This document shows positions 15,304-23,089 of a stretch of 64,000 nucleotides of DNA, in pieces. The notes below the pieces were generated by a model. The model did not search any database. It was not told the origin of the DNA and saw only the letters and a program-made list of their open reading frames with translations. The stretch's first letter is position 1, and every line of letters begins with the position of its first letter. Position numbers and translations under genes: made by a program. Location: contig NZ_CP054932.1 in NCBI RefSeq assembly GCF_013364275.1, forward strand, positions 4,774,001 through 4,838,000, read 5' to 3'. Source of the stretch: Actinomadura sp. NAK00032 (GTDB lineage Bacteria > Actinomycetota > Actinomycetes > Streptosporangiales > Streptosporangiaceae).

Positions 15304-16983
15304 TCAATTCCCCTCGTTCTTCCTGGCTGTCCATGCCGCCGCGAGGACGGCGCCGAGCCCGAGCGCCGCCAGCGCCCACTCCGGCGCCGCGCCCACCCGG
15401 TCCGCGGGCGTCCGCGCGGTGCGCGCCGGGACGGTCCGGACCTGGATGTCGGGGACGAACTCGCGTGACTCGTCGAGCATCCGGCCGTCCGGGGCGACGA
15501 TCGCGCTGATCCCGCTGGTCGCGGCAACCAAGATCGTACGGCCATGTTCGACCGCGCGCAGCCGGGACATCGCGATCTGCTGCGGCGGCAGGGTGGTGCG
15601 GCCGTAGGTGGCGTTGTTGGTCTGCACGACCAGCAGGTTGCCCGCCGCCACGTCGCGGACCTCCTCGTCGTAGGCGACCTCGAAGCAGATGACGTCGCCG
15701 ACGGTGACCGGACCGAGCCGCATCACCCCCGAGCGGGTGCCCTTGGCGAAGTCGCGGGGGATCCGCTCGAACCGGGTGATCAGCTTGGTGAGGATGTCGC
15801 GGAACGGCAGGTACTCCCCGAACGGGACGGGATGCCGCTTGACGTAGTAGTCGCCGGGGCCGCTGCGCGGGTCCCAGACGATGCCGCGGTTCTCGACCTT
15901 CTCGCCGTCGGGGGTGTCGGTGAGCGCGCCGACCAGGACGGGCACGCCGACGTCCTTCACCGCGCCGTCGATGGCGGTGTAGGCGTCGGGTTCGGCGTAG
16001 GGGTCCAGGTCGCTGGCGTTCTCGGGCCACACCACCAGTTCGGGGCGGGGCAGCTCGCCGGCGCGGACCCGGGCGGCCAGCTCGTGGGTGGCCTTGACGT
16101 GGTTGTTCAGGACGGCCTTGCGCTGGCCGAGGAAGTCCAGGCCGAGGCGCGGGACGTTGCCCTGGATCACCGCGACGGTGACCGGGCGGCCCGACGCGGG
16201 GGTGGGGATCAGCAGCCCGCCGCCGGCGAGCGCCGCGATCAGCGCGAGGGCGCCGGCGACCGGGACCAGGGCGCGGCGCAGCCGCGGCGGGCGCTCCTCC
16301 CCCTCGCCGGGGTCGGCGGCGCGGCGGGCGGCGCGGGCGCGGTACGCGGCGAGCGCGGCGTAGGCGAGCAGCCCGCCGATCAGGGCGGTCGCGAACGTCA
16401 CCAGGGGCGCGCCGCCGTAGGACGCGTACGGGGTGAGCGGTGTGGCGGTCTGGCTGAAGGCCAGCCGCGCCCACGGGAACCCGCCGAACGGGACCCGGCC
16501 GCGGATCAGCTCCTCACCGACCCACAGCGCGGCCGTCCACAGCGGCCAGGCCGGCAGCCGCGTGACGACCGCGATGCCGGCGCCCAGCGGCAGGAAGTAC
16601 AGCGCCTGGACGAGGCTGAGCACGATCCAGCCGTCCGGGCCGATCGCGGAGATGCCCTCCAGGACGGGCAGGAAGAACGCGGCGCCGCCGACGAAGGCGA
16701 CCCAGGCGCCGGTGCGGGCGGGCAGGCCCCGCAGCGCGAGGGTGAGCAGCGCGACGCCCACCGGGGCGAGCGGGGTGAGGTCCAGCGGCGGGAACGCCAG
16801 CCACATGGTGAGGCCGGCGGCGACGGCCAGCAGGGTGCGGGGCCAGCCCGCGCGGCCGCCGCGCCGCACCGCGCCGCGCAGCCGGCTCAGCCGCCCGCGC
16901 GGTGCCGCGGCGCCGGGCGCGCCGTCCCGGCCCTCGCCGGGGCCCCCGGCCGGCGACCGGTCGCGCAGGGTCTCCTGGGCCAC
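15304..16983 (-). CDS. lnt: Apolipoprotein N-acyltransferase
   Basis: A 559-residue protein: an N-terminal cytoplasmic stretch, six to seven membrane segments (about 48-235), then an extracytoplasmic nitrilase-fold domain. The catalytic triad is visible as Glu in LVVWPENASD, Lys in YYVKRHPVPFGEYLPF and Cys in VGDVICFEVAYDEEVR. Lnt adds the third acyl chain to the N-terminal cysteine of lipoproteins, so it serves lipobox proteins such as the two sugar-binding proteins in this window. The start is GTG 16983. The last helix near the C-terminus is typical. Confidence 0.95.
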   Translation of the reverse strand: MAQETLRDRSPAGGPGEGRDGAPGAAAPRGRLSRLRGAVRRGGRAGWPRTLLAVAAGLTMWLAFPPLDLTPLAPVGVALLTLALRGLPARTGAWVAFVGGAAFFLPVLEGISAIGPDGWIVLSLVQALYFLPLGAGIAVVTRLPAWPLWTAALWVGEELIRGRVPFGGFPWARLAFSQTATPLTPYASYGGAPLVTFATALIGGLLAYAALAAYRARAARRAADPGEGEERPPRLRRALVPVAGALALIAALAGGGLLIPTPASGRPVTVAVIQGNVPRLGLDFLGQRKAVLNNHVKATHELAARVRAGELPRPELVVWPENASDLDPYAEPDAYTAIDGAVKDVGVPVLVGALTDTPDGEKVENRGIVWDPRSGPGDYYVKRHPVPFGEYLPFRDILTKLITRFERIPRDFAKGTRSGVMRLGPVTVGDVICFEVAYDEEVRDVAAGNLLVVQTNNATYGRTTLPPQQIAMSRLRAVEHGRTILVAATSGISAIVAPDGRMLDESREFVPDIQVRTVPARTARTPADRVGAAPEWALAALGLGAVLAAAWTARKNEGN

Positions 16984-17550
16984 GTCCCCACCTCGTTCGC
17001 TCGTTCCCTGCCCGGAACGCTACCGGGCGCGGGCGCCCGCGGCGACCACGCCCGGGCCGCCGGGAGGGCTGGGGGAGACCGGTGCGGGGGTCCGCAGGCG
17101 CGCGGAGGTCCGGACACGGAAGAGGGCCCGCGACATCCGTCGGGCCGGAGCCGTCCCACAGGCGGTGAGAGCGAGCCTCCGTTTTCTACTGGATGTCCGG
17201 GCCCTTCCCGGGTCCAACCCCCCGCGCGATCGGGCGGCTCCGCCCGGGCCCGCTCCCGGAACACCGCACTGGCTGAGGCGGACACGAAACCGGACCACTC
17301 GCGTGGTCCCCGTCCCCGTCGTGGTGCGATGCCCGGCGGCGCCTCGGGCGGCCGATCGGTGAGTCCCGTGCTGGACTGCAGCAAAACTACCGGCTTCCGG
17401 CCTCATGTCAACCGCCGCATGTTCTGCGGGGACTCACGTCGTCGCAGGTCAGGGACATGATCAGCCGTCCGCGAAATCGGCTGCGAAGATCGCCGCGAGC
17501 GGCGTGGCGGACACCGGCCGGGCGGCGGGCGGGCAGCCGGGGGGCGCGGG
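16984..17550. other. 567-base non-coding interval between kal and lnt
   Basis: No protein with family resemblance is found on either strand. The segment holds GGACCAC (17292-17298) pairing with GTGGTCC (17303-17309) around TCGC, which may terminate the kal operon, and further GC-rich inverted repeats. On the minus strand TAGCGT near 17020 could be the -10 of lnt. I looked for a cobalamin riboswitch because the kam genes need B12, and saw no complete B12 box. Confidence 0.5.
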
Positions 17551-17946
17551 TCAGCCGCCGGGCGCGGCGACCACCACCGTGCCCGTCGCGGTGACCGCCA
17601 CGATCGGCTCCGCCAGCGCCTCGGCGGCCGACTCGCCCTTGTCCGGGCGGCCCCGGCACACCACGCGGGCCTCGAACTCCATCGCGCGGCTGCGGGTGCC
17701 GGCGCGGACCAGCACCGCGGTGGTCTCCAGCACGTCCCCGGCCTTGACCGGGGCGTGGAACTGCACGTCGGAGTAGGAGGCGAACAGGCCCTCGTCGCCG
17801 TCGGTGCGCACGCACAGCTCGGTGGCCGCGTCGCCGAACAGCCCGAGGACGTAGGCGCCGTCGACCAGGTCGCCGGCGTAGTGGGCGTGGGAGTAGGGGA
17901 CGTAGCGGCGGTGGGTGACGGTCGTCCCCTCGCGCGGATCACTCAT
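17551..17946 (-). CDS. kal: 3-aminobutyryl-CoA ammonia-lyase
   Basis: A 131-residue hotdog-fold protein. The segment RRYVPYSHAHYAGDLVDGAYVLGLFGD, then CVRTDGDEGLFASYSDVQFHAPVKAGD, is the hallmark of Kal, which removes ammonia from 3-aminobutyryl-CoA to give crotonyl-CoA in lysine degradation. Assignment rests on this resemblance and on being the third gene of the kamD-kamE operon, whose product chain leads to this substrate. ATG 17946 overlaps the kamE end; GTG 17919 is another possible start. A generic thioesterase is the alternative, but context argues against it. Confidence 0.85.
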   Translation of the reverse strand: MSDPREGTTVTHRRYVPYSHAHYAGDLVDGAYVLGLFGDAATELCVRTDGDEGLFASYSDVQFHAPVKAGDVLETTAVLVRAGTRSRAMEFEARVVCRGRPDKGESAAEALAEPIVAVTATGTVVVAAPGG

Positions 17947-18838
17947 CGTCGTCTCCTCCGTGGTCGTCTCCGCCGCGGTCGGTCGGCTGGTCGGTCGGCT
18001 GGTCGGTCGGCTGGTCGGTCGGCTGGTCGGTCGGCTGGTCGGGCAGCAGGGCGTGGACGAGGTAGCTGGCGACCTCGGCGGGCGTGGTGCCCCTGCCGAA
18101 GATTCGGTCGACGCCGAGGTCGGCCTCGGTGACGGTGTCGAAGCGGGGGCCGCCGACCACCAGCAGCGGCCGCCCCATCCCGCCGGCCACGGCGGTCGGG
18201 TACTCGGCGTGGAACGCGGCGGCCATCTGCTTGGTGTTGTGCAGGTGCGCGTTGCGCTGGGTGACGACCTGCGACACCAGGACGGCGTCGGCGTCCTCGG
18301 CCTTGGCGCGCTCCACCAGCTCCTCGACGGTGACCTGGGCGCCCATGTTCACCACCTGGATCTCCCGGTAGTACTCCAGGCCCTTCTCCCCCGCGAACCC
18401 CTTGACGTTCAGGATCGCGTCGATGCCGACGGTGTGGGCGTCGGTGCCGATGCAGGCGCCGACGACCACCAGCCGCCGGTTCAGCGCGCCGCGGATCGCC
18501 AGGTTCACCTCCTGGGAGGTCAGCAGCGGGTAGGCGCGCTCCTCGGGGGCGGGGATGGAGGCGTAGTCGATCGGGTGCCGGACCCTGCCGTAGACGATGA
18601 AGAAGGTGAAGTCGGGCCCCATCGGCTTGGCGTGCACGACGCTGGCGGGGTCCAGGCCCATCTTCCCGGCGAGCTGCAGGGCGGCGGCCTCGGCGCGCTT
18701 GCCGGCGGGGACGGGCAGGGTGAACGACATCTGCACCATGCCGTCGCCGGTGGTGTCGCCGTAGGGGCGGATCACCTGGCGGGTGTCGGCGGGCTCGGCG
18801 GGAGTCCGGGTTCCGGTCCCGGGGCTCTCGACGGTCAT
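17939..18838 (-). CDS. kamE: Lysine 5,6-aminomutase beta subunit (B12-binding)
   Basis: A 299-residue protein. The cobalamin motif DxHxxG is present (Asp133, His135, Gly138 in GTDAHTVGID). Lys146 (AILNVKGF), eleven residues after that histidine, matches the PLP Schiff-base lysine position of the family. A Rossmann B12 domain follows (VVNMGAQVTVEELVERAKAEDADAVLVS). With KamD it moves the terminal amino group of beta-lysine (or D-lysine) to carbon 5 using adenosylcobalamin and PLP. The C-terminus is unusual: five DQPT repeats, then an acidic end RGGDDHGGDDDE, beyond the conserved domain. ATG overlaps the kamD stop. Confidence 0.94.
   Translation of the reverse strand: MTVESPGTGTRTPAEPADTRQVIRPYGDTTGDGMVQMSFTLPVPAGKRAEAAALQLAGKMGLDPASVVHAKPMGPDFTFFIVYGRVRHPIDYASIPAPEERAYPLLTSQEVNLAIRGALNRRLVVVGACIGTDAHTVGIDAILNVKGFAGEKGLEYYREIQVVNMGAQVTVEELVERAKAEDADAVLVSQVVTQRNAHLHNTKQMAAAFHAEYPTAVAGGMGRPLLVVGGPRFDTVTEADLGVDRIFGRGTTPAEVASYLVHALLPDQPTDQPTDQPTDQPTDQPTDRGGDDHGGDDDE
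17977..18040 (-). repeat. 12-bp tandem repeat inside the kamE 3' end
   Basis: Five perfect copies of GGTCGGTCGGCT (plus-strand reading, 17977-18036) and a partial sixth encode DQPT repeats at the KamE C-terminus. The unit is a multiple of three, so copy number can vary without a frameshift. Such a tract may slip during replication, giving strain-to-strain length variation. Confidence 0.95.
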
Positions 18839-20460
18839 GCGGGCACCTCCTGCTGGGCGGCGCTGCCGGCGCGGCCGGCGTGCGGGTCCTCGGTGTCGAG
18901 GATGTCGATGGCGGGGTTGAAGTAGCCGTCGGCGCGGGGGACGACGCCGTCCAGGCCCTTGCCGCCGCCCGGCGGTCGGCGCGTGACGCCGAAGGTGCCC
19001 TCGGCGATCGCGTCGAGGAGCCCGTCGTCGGCGATGCGCTCGAGCAGGTCCACCGACTCCGCCAGCACCTGCCGGGCGCGCTGGACGATCATCCCGTCCG
19101 GGCGGGGCACGAAGTCCTCGGCGAGGCTCCCGCAGGCGTCGCGGACGTAGCGGACGTTCTCCAGCGCGAGGTCGCGGTCCGACAGCCAGGGGGTGTGGAT
19201 GCCCTCGGTCATCATCCCGATCAGGATGATCGACTGGCCGGTCATCACGCCGGCGAGGTTGAAGAAGGCGTCCAGCAGGTAGCCGGCGAAGATGTTGCCG
19301 GTCATGTGCTTGGTGGGCGGCATGTACTTCAGCGGCGCGCCGGGGAACAGCTCCCGGACCAGCTGGGCGTGCGCGAGCTCCAGCCGGAACGACTCGGGCA
19401 CCGCCGGGTCGATCTCGAAGGCGTGGCCGAGGCCGAGCTGGGCGTCGGCGAGGCCGGCCTCGTGCCCGAACCGCTCGTTGAGCAGCTGGCTGACGACGAC
19501 GGTGTGCGCGGCGTCGACCGCGTCGGCGGTGGTGAGGTAGTTGTCCTCGCCGGTGTTGATGACGATGCCGGCGCGCGCGTGGACCTGCCGGGAGAACCGC
19601 TGGTCGATGAAGGTGCGGCGGGGGTTGATGTCGCGGAAGATGATGCCGTACATGCAGTCGTTGAGCATCATGTCCAGGCGCTCCAGCCCGGCGAGCGCGG
19701 CGATCTCCGGCATGCACAGCCCGGAGGCGTAGTTGGTCAGCCGGACGTAGCGGCCGAGCTCGCGGGAGACGTCGTCCAGCGCGGCGCGCATCAGCCGGAA
19801 GTTCTCGCGGGTGGCGTAGGTGCCGGCGTAGCCCTCGCGGGTGGCGCCCTCGGGGACGAAGTCCAGCAGCGACTGGCCGGTGGAGCGGATCACCGCGACG
19901 ACGTCGGCGCCCTCGCGGGCGGCGGCCTGCGCCTGCGGGATGTCCTCGTAGATGTCGCCGGTCGCCACGATCAGGTAGACCAGCGGCTGCGGCGGGTCGG
20001 CGCTGTCGGGGGCGGGCAGCTCGGCCAGCAGCCGGTCGCGCTCGGCGCGGCGCCGGTCGATGCGGGCGATGCCGCCGCGCGCGGCCTCGGCGGCGGCCTT
20101 GCGGGCGTGGCCGGCGTCGGCGCCGGACGGGAGCCGGAACGACACCCGGCCCGCGGCGGCCGCCTGGGCGAGGTCGTGCAGGGAGCCGTGCGGGCCGGTC
20201 AGCAGCGCGTCCCAGACCGGGAGCGCGAGGCCGTGCTCCAGGCCGACCTGGTCGCGGACGGCGTCGGCGAGGTGGTTGGCCCAGGGGCGCCCGCCGTCGT
20301 CGGCGCCGGCGAGGCCGGCCAGGCGCAGCAGGGCCCGCTCAACCGAGACGGTGGTGTGCGAGCGCGCCATCTCGATGATCGGTTCCGCGGCGCGGGCGGC
20401 GAGCCGCCGGGCGGTGCGCACCGCCTCCGGGTCGAGGTCCAGCTTTCCCTGCGGCGCCAT
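18835..20460 (-). CDS. kamD: Lysine 5,6-aminomutase alpha subunit
   Basis: A 541-residue TIM-barrel subunit. Recognisable segments include LVYLIVATGDIYEDIPQAQAA, FVPEGATREGYAGTYATRENFRLMR, NYASGLCMPEIAALAGLERLDMMLND, FIDQRFSRQVHARAGIVINTGEDNYLTT and LKYMPPTKHMTGNIFAGYLLDAFFNLAG, all typical of the alpha subunit that supplies the substrate and PLP pocket. It is the first gene of an operon with kamE and kal (ATGA coupling). The enzyme is best known from fermenting anaerobes; here it sits in an apparently aerobic actinomycete. The upstream divergent region carries a palindrome at 20636-20651. Confidence 0.95.
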   Translation of the reverse strand: MAPQGKLDLDPEAVRTARRLAARAAEPIIEMARSHTTVSVERALLRLAGLAGADDGGRPWANHLADAVRDQVGLEHGLALPVWDALLTGPHGSLHDLAQAAAAGRVSFRLPSGADAGHARKAAAEAARGGIARIDRRRAERDRLLAELPAPDSADPPQPLVYLIVATGDIYEDIPQAQAAAREGADVVAVIRSTGQSLLDFVPEGATREGYAGTYATRENFRLMRAALDDVSRELGRYVRLTNYASGLCMPEIAALAGLERLDMMLNDCMYGIIFRDINPRRTFIDQRFSRQVHARAGIVINTGEDNYLTTADAVDAAHTVVVSQLLNERFGHEAGLADAQLGLGHAFEIDPAVPESFRLELAHAQLVRELFPGAPLKYMPPTKHMTGNIFAGYLLDAFFNLAGVMTGQSIILIGMMTEGIHTPWLSDRDLALENVRYVRDACGSLAEDFVPRPDGMIVQRARQVLAESVDLLERIADDGLLDAIAEGTFGVTRRPPGGGKGLDGVVPRADGYFNPAIDILDTEDPHAGRAGSAAQQEVPA

Positions 20461-20635
20461 CGCCGTCTCCCCTCACGCAGCCGCCCCTCTCAGGCCGGTC
20501 CGAACAATCGTCCTTCATACCGGGTGCTCTACGGGAGATCTTCCGGCATGAACAGCGTATTTCACAAGAAGTCGCGGCACATTCGTCCGACCTGGCCGCG
20601 CCCGTGCCGATCACCTTCCCTGTCCGGGCGGTCAT

Positions 20636-20651
20636 GTCACCTTCAGGTGAC
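20636..20651. promoter_or_regulatory. Palindrome in the kamD / DUF4239 divergent region (GlnR-like)
   Basis: GTCACCT (20636-20642) and AGGTGAC (20645-20651) form a 16-bp inverted repeat. It can also be read as GTCAC-N6-GTGAC, the spacing of a GlnR half-box pair. It lies within the 273-base gap between kamD and the divergent gene at 20734. The rest of the gap, including an AT-richer tract at 20680-20710, shows nothing else I can name. Confidence 0.45.
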
Positions 20652-20733
20652 GGTCAGCGCCGAACCCACCGGTAACGACCGTACGTGAAATTAAACTCAC
20701 CCTCAGTGATAACGCCCTCAACGCGGAGGTGGC

Positions 20734-21498
20734 ATGATCCTTTACTGTGCGGCCGCGGCCTGCGCGATCGGCGTGGTGCTCGTGGCGAGCCGGCTCGTCC
20801 GCCGCCTGAAGGGCGTGGACGACCCCGACCCCGACGGCCCCACCACCGCGCACGCCGGCGCGATGCTCTCGGCGCTGTTCCTGCTGGCGTTCGCCATCGC
20901 CATCGTGGTGCCGTGGACGACCGCCGACGCGGCGCGCTCCAACACCTACACCGAGAGCCAGGCGATCTCCGAGGCCTACTGGGCCGCGAACCGGCTGCCC
21001 GCGTCCGACGCGCGGCACGTCCAGGCGGAGCTGAGCCGGTACGTCGGCCTGGTCCGCGGCCCCGAGTGGCGGCTGATGGAGCACGGCCGCCTCAGCTCCG
21101 ACGGCCAGCGCGACCTGGACGACCTGCGCCGCTACGTCATCGCCGTCAAGGCCGACTCCGACGAGCTCAAGGACGCCCGCAACGCCGTGCTCGACCACCT
21201 CAGCGAGATCTCCGGCGCCCGCAACCAGCGCGCCGCCGACGCCCGCACCACCCCGCCCACCGGGCTGCTCGCGATGACGCTGCTGACCGGCGTCGCGGTC
21301 CTGCTGCTGCCGTTCCTGTCGGGCGCCCGCCCGCGCGGCGCGACGCTCGTGCCGCTGTCGATCATGGCGGCGCTGCTGGCCGCCGGGGCCTACCTGACCG
21401 TCGACATCTCCCATGTCTTCGGCGGCGCCCTCGCCGTCGGCCCGGAGGCGTTCACCCACCTGCAGGCCGAGCTGCAGCGCGTCGGGGCGGGCGGCTGA
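20734..21498 (+). CDS. DUF4239 membrane protein
   Basis: A 254-residue protein with two N-terminal hydrophobic segments (1-18 and about 42-62), a central soluble helical region (SNTYTESQAISEAYWAANRLP to SGARNQRAADARTT), and two C-terminal hydrophobic segments (about 182-200 and 206-225). The pattern, with VPWTTADAA after segment 2 and LDDLRRYVIAVKADSDELKDARN, fits the bestrophin-like DUF4239 family. Function is unknown. ATG 20734 follows GCGGAGG. It is divergent from kamD and one base before the next gene. Confidence 0.75.
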   Translation: MILYCAAAACAIGVVLVASRLVRRLKGVDDPDPDGPTTAHAGAMLSALFLLAFAIAIVVPWTTADAARSNTYTESQAISEAYWAANRLPASDARHVQAELSRYVGLVRGPEWRLMEHGRLSSDGQRDLDDLRRYVIAVKADSDELKDARNAVLDHLSEISGARNQRAADARTTPPTGLLAMTLLTGVAVLLLPFLSGARPRGATLVPLSIMAALLAAGAYLTVDISHVFGGALAVGPEAFTHLQAELQRVGAGG

Positions 21499-21499
21499 G

Positions 21500-22096
21500 A
21501 TGCGCCCGCTGCCGTTCCGGCCCGCCGCGCTGCCGGCCGTGCTGCCCGCCGCGGTCGCGGGCGCGCTCGCCTTCCCCGCCGCCGCGCTCGCCGACCCGAC
21601 CCCGCACCCGGTCATCAGCGTGTGCATCGACATCCAGATCGGCCCCGGCGCCGGCCAGGGCGGCTCGCCCTGCGAGCCGCACACGCCCCCGCCGCCGCCC
21701 CCGCCCGAGACCCCGGCTCCCCCGCCGCCGCAGGAACCGCCCGCCCCGCCGGAGGAACCGCCGCCCCCGCCGCAAGAGCCCCCGCCGCCGCCCGAGGTGC
21801 CCGCGCCGCCCGCCGAACCCGCACCGCCGGCCGGCCACTCCCCCGCGCCGGCGCCGCATCCGGCGGCGCCGCCGCCCCGGCCGGTCGCCGCGCAGGCCCC
21901 GCCGGCGCCGCGCACGCGCCCGGCCCCGCCGCCGCCCGCGCCAAAGCCCGAGAAGGCGTCCCCGGAACCGGCGCACACGGCACCGCGCGCGGCGAAGGCG
22001 CCGCCGCGCCGCCGCGACCCCCTCGACACCTCGCTCGTCCTGGTCGTCCTCGCGGTCGTGATCAGCGCCGGCACCGCGATCGCCTTCGCCCGCTGA
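21500..22096 (+). CDS. Secreted or membrane-anchored proline-rich protein
   Basis: A 198-residue protein. A signal peptide covers about residues 1-32 (cleavage after AALA). A short conserved-looking segment with two cysteines follows (VISVCIDIQIGPGAGQGGSPCEP), then a tract of about 110 residues dominated by proline and alanine (PPPPPPETPAPPPPQEPPAP), and a C-terminal membrane helix DTSLVLVVLAVVISAGTAIAFAR. The layout is that of a cell-wall-spanning stalk, with the cysteine pair outside. It overlaps the frame of the DUF4239 gene by context and is probably co-transcribed. No enzyme domain is seen. Confidence 0.75.
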   Translation: MRPLPFRPAALPAVLPAAVAGALAFPAAALADPTPHPVISVCIDIQIGPGAGQGGSPCEPHTPPPPPPPETPAPPPPQEPPAPPEEPPPPPQEPPPPPEVPAPPAEPAPPAGHSPAPAPHPAAPPPRPVAAQAPPAPRTRPAPPPPAPKPEKASPEPAHTAPRAAKAPPRRRDPLDTSLVLVVLAVVISAGTAIAFAR

Positions 22097-22141
22097 GCCG
22101 CCCGCCGAGCCGCCCGCCGAGCCGCCCGCCGAGCCGCCCGC
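22095..22141. repeat. 12-bp tandem repeat after the proline-rich gene
   Basis: Nearly four copies of GAGCCGCCCGCC begin at the stop codon of the proline-rich gene. Like the kamE repeat it has a 12-base unit, but the sequence is unrelated. Confidence 0.85.
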
Positions 22142-22189
22142 GAACGGGCGCGACGGGCGGGGCGCCGGGGGGGCGGGCGGCGCGGGGCG

Positions 22190-22990
22190 TCAGGAGAGGC
22201 GGCCGACTCCGCCGTAGACCAGGAACCGCTCCGGGTCGTCGACGGTCTCGCCCTCGTCCGGGCGCCACAGCGGCACGTACACCAGGCCCGGGTCGAGCAG
22301 CTCCCAGCCGTCGAAGAACCGCAGGATCTCCGCGTGCGACCGGGCGACCGCCGGGGAGCTGGCCCGGTCGTAGAGCTTGCCGATCGCGGCCGTCTTGCCC
22401 GGCTGCGCCTCATGGGTGAGGTGGGAGACCACCAGGTGGCTGCCGGGGGCCGCGGCGTCGCGGAACGCCGCGACGATCGCGCCCGGGTCCTCCTCGGGCT
22501 TGACCAGGTGCAGGGCCGCCACCAGCAGGAACGCCACCGGCTCGGACAGGTCGACCAGCCGCTTCAGCTCCGGGTCGGCGAGGATGTCGGCCGGGCGCCG
22601 CATGTCGGCCTGCAGGATCGCGGTCTGGTCGTTGCCCGCCAGGATCGACCGGCTGTGCGCGACGGCGACGTCGTCGTTGTCGACGTACACCACCCGCGCG
22701 TCCGGGTTCACGCTCTGCGCGACCTCGTGCACGTTGCCCTGCGTGGGGATGCCCGACCCGATGTCGACGAACTGCGCCACACCCGACGCCGCCAAAGAGC
22801 GGACCGCGCGCCGCAGGAACGCCCGGTTCGCCCGCGCCAGCTCCCGGGCCTGCGGCTCCACCCGCAGCAGCCCCGTCGCAAGGTCACGATCCGACGCGAA
22901 ATTGTGCGCTCCGCCCAGCAGAAAGTCATAGACCCGTGCGACGCTTGGTCTTCGACTGTCGACCTCGGGTGGGATCCACTCGGAGTCCAT
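22190..22990 (-). CDS. DUF574 (Methyltransf_19) SAM-dependent methyltransferase
   Basis: A 266-residue protein. The N-terminus PPEVDSRRPSVARVYDFLLGGAHNFASDRDLA and the SAM motif VDIGSGIPTQGNVHEVAQSVNPDARVVYVDND are diagnostic for DUF574, a family greatly expanded in actinomycetes. Structures of relatives show a Rossmann fold; the biological substrate is unknown. It is divergent from the PP2C phosphatase gene, sharing a 99-base upstream region. Such genes often occur as stand-alone copies. Confidence 0.92.
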   Translation of the reverse strand: MDSEWIPPEVDSRRPSVARVYDFLLGGAHNFASDRDLATGLLRVEPQARELARANRAFLRRAVRSLAASGVAQFVDIGSGIPTQGNVHEVAQSVNPDARVVYVDNDDVAVAHSRSILAGNDQTAILQADMRRPADILADPELKRLVDLSEPVAFLLVAALHLVKPEEDPGAIVAAFRDAAAPGSHLVVSHLTHEAQPGKTAAIGKLYDRASSPAVARSHAEILRFFDGWELLDPGLVYVPLWRPDEGETVDDPERFLVYGGVGRLS

Positions 22991-23089
22991 GCATCGTCTC
23001 CCTAATGACCGAGGGGTGCCGTCGCGGGGCGGACTCAGCGTAACCCGAGCCGCTCCGCCGAGCGCCCGTAACCGGGACAGCGAGGACCG

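Noticed and set aside
16984..17550. Possible cobalamin riboswitch near the B12-dependent kam genes
   Set aside because: A fragment resembling part of a B12 box occurs near 17070, but the other conserved elements are absent and the segment lies downstream of the kam operon, not before kamD.
17977..18040. Possible CRISPR-like or regulatory direct repeat
   Set aside because: The units are contiguous 12-mers without spacers and are fully explained as DQPT codons of kamE.
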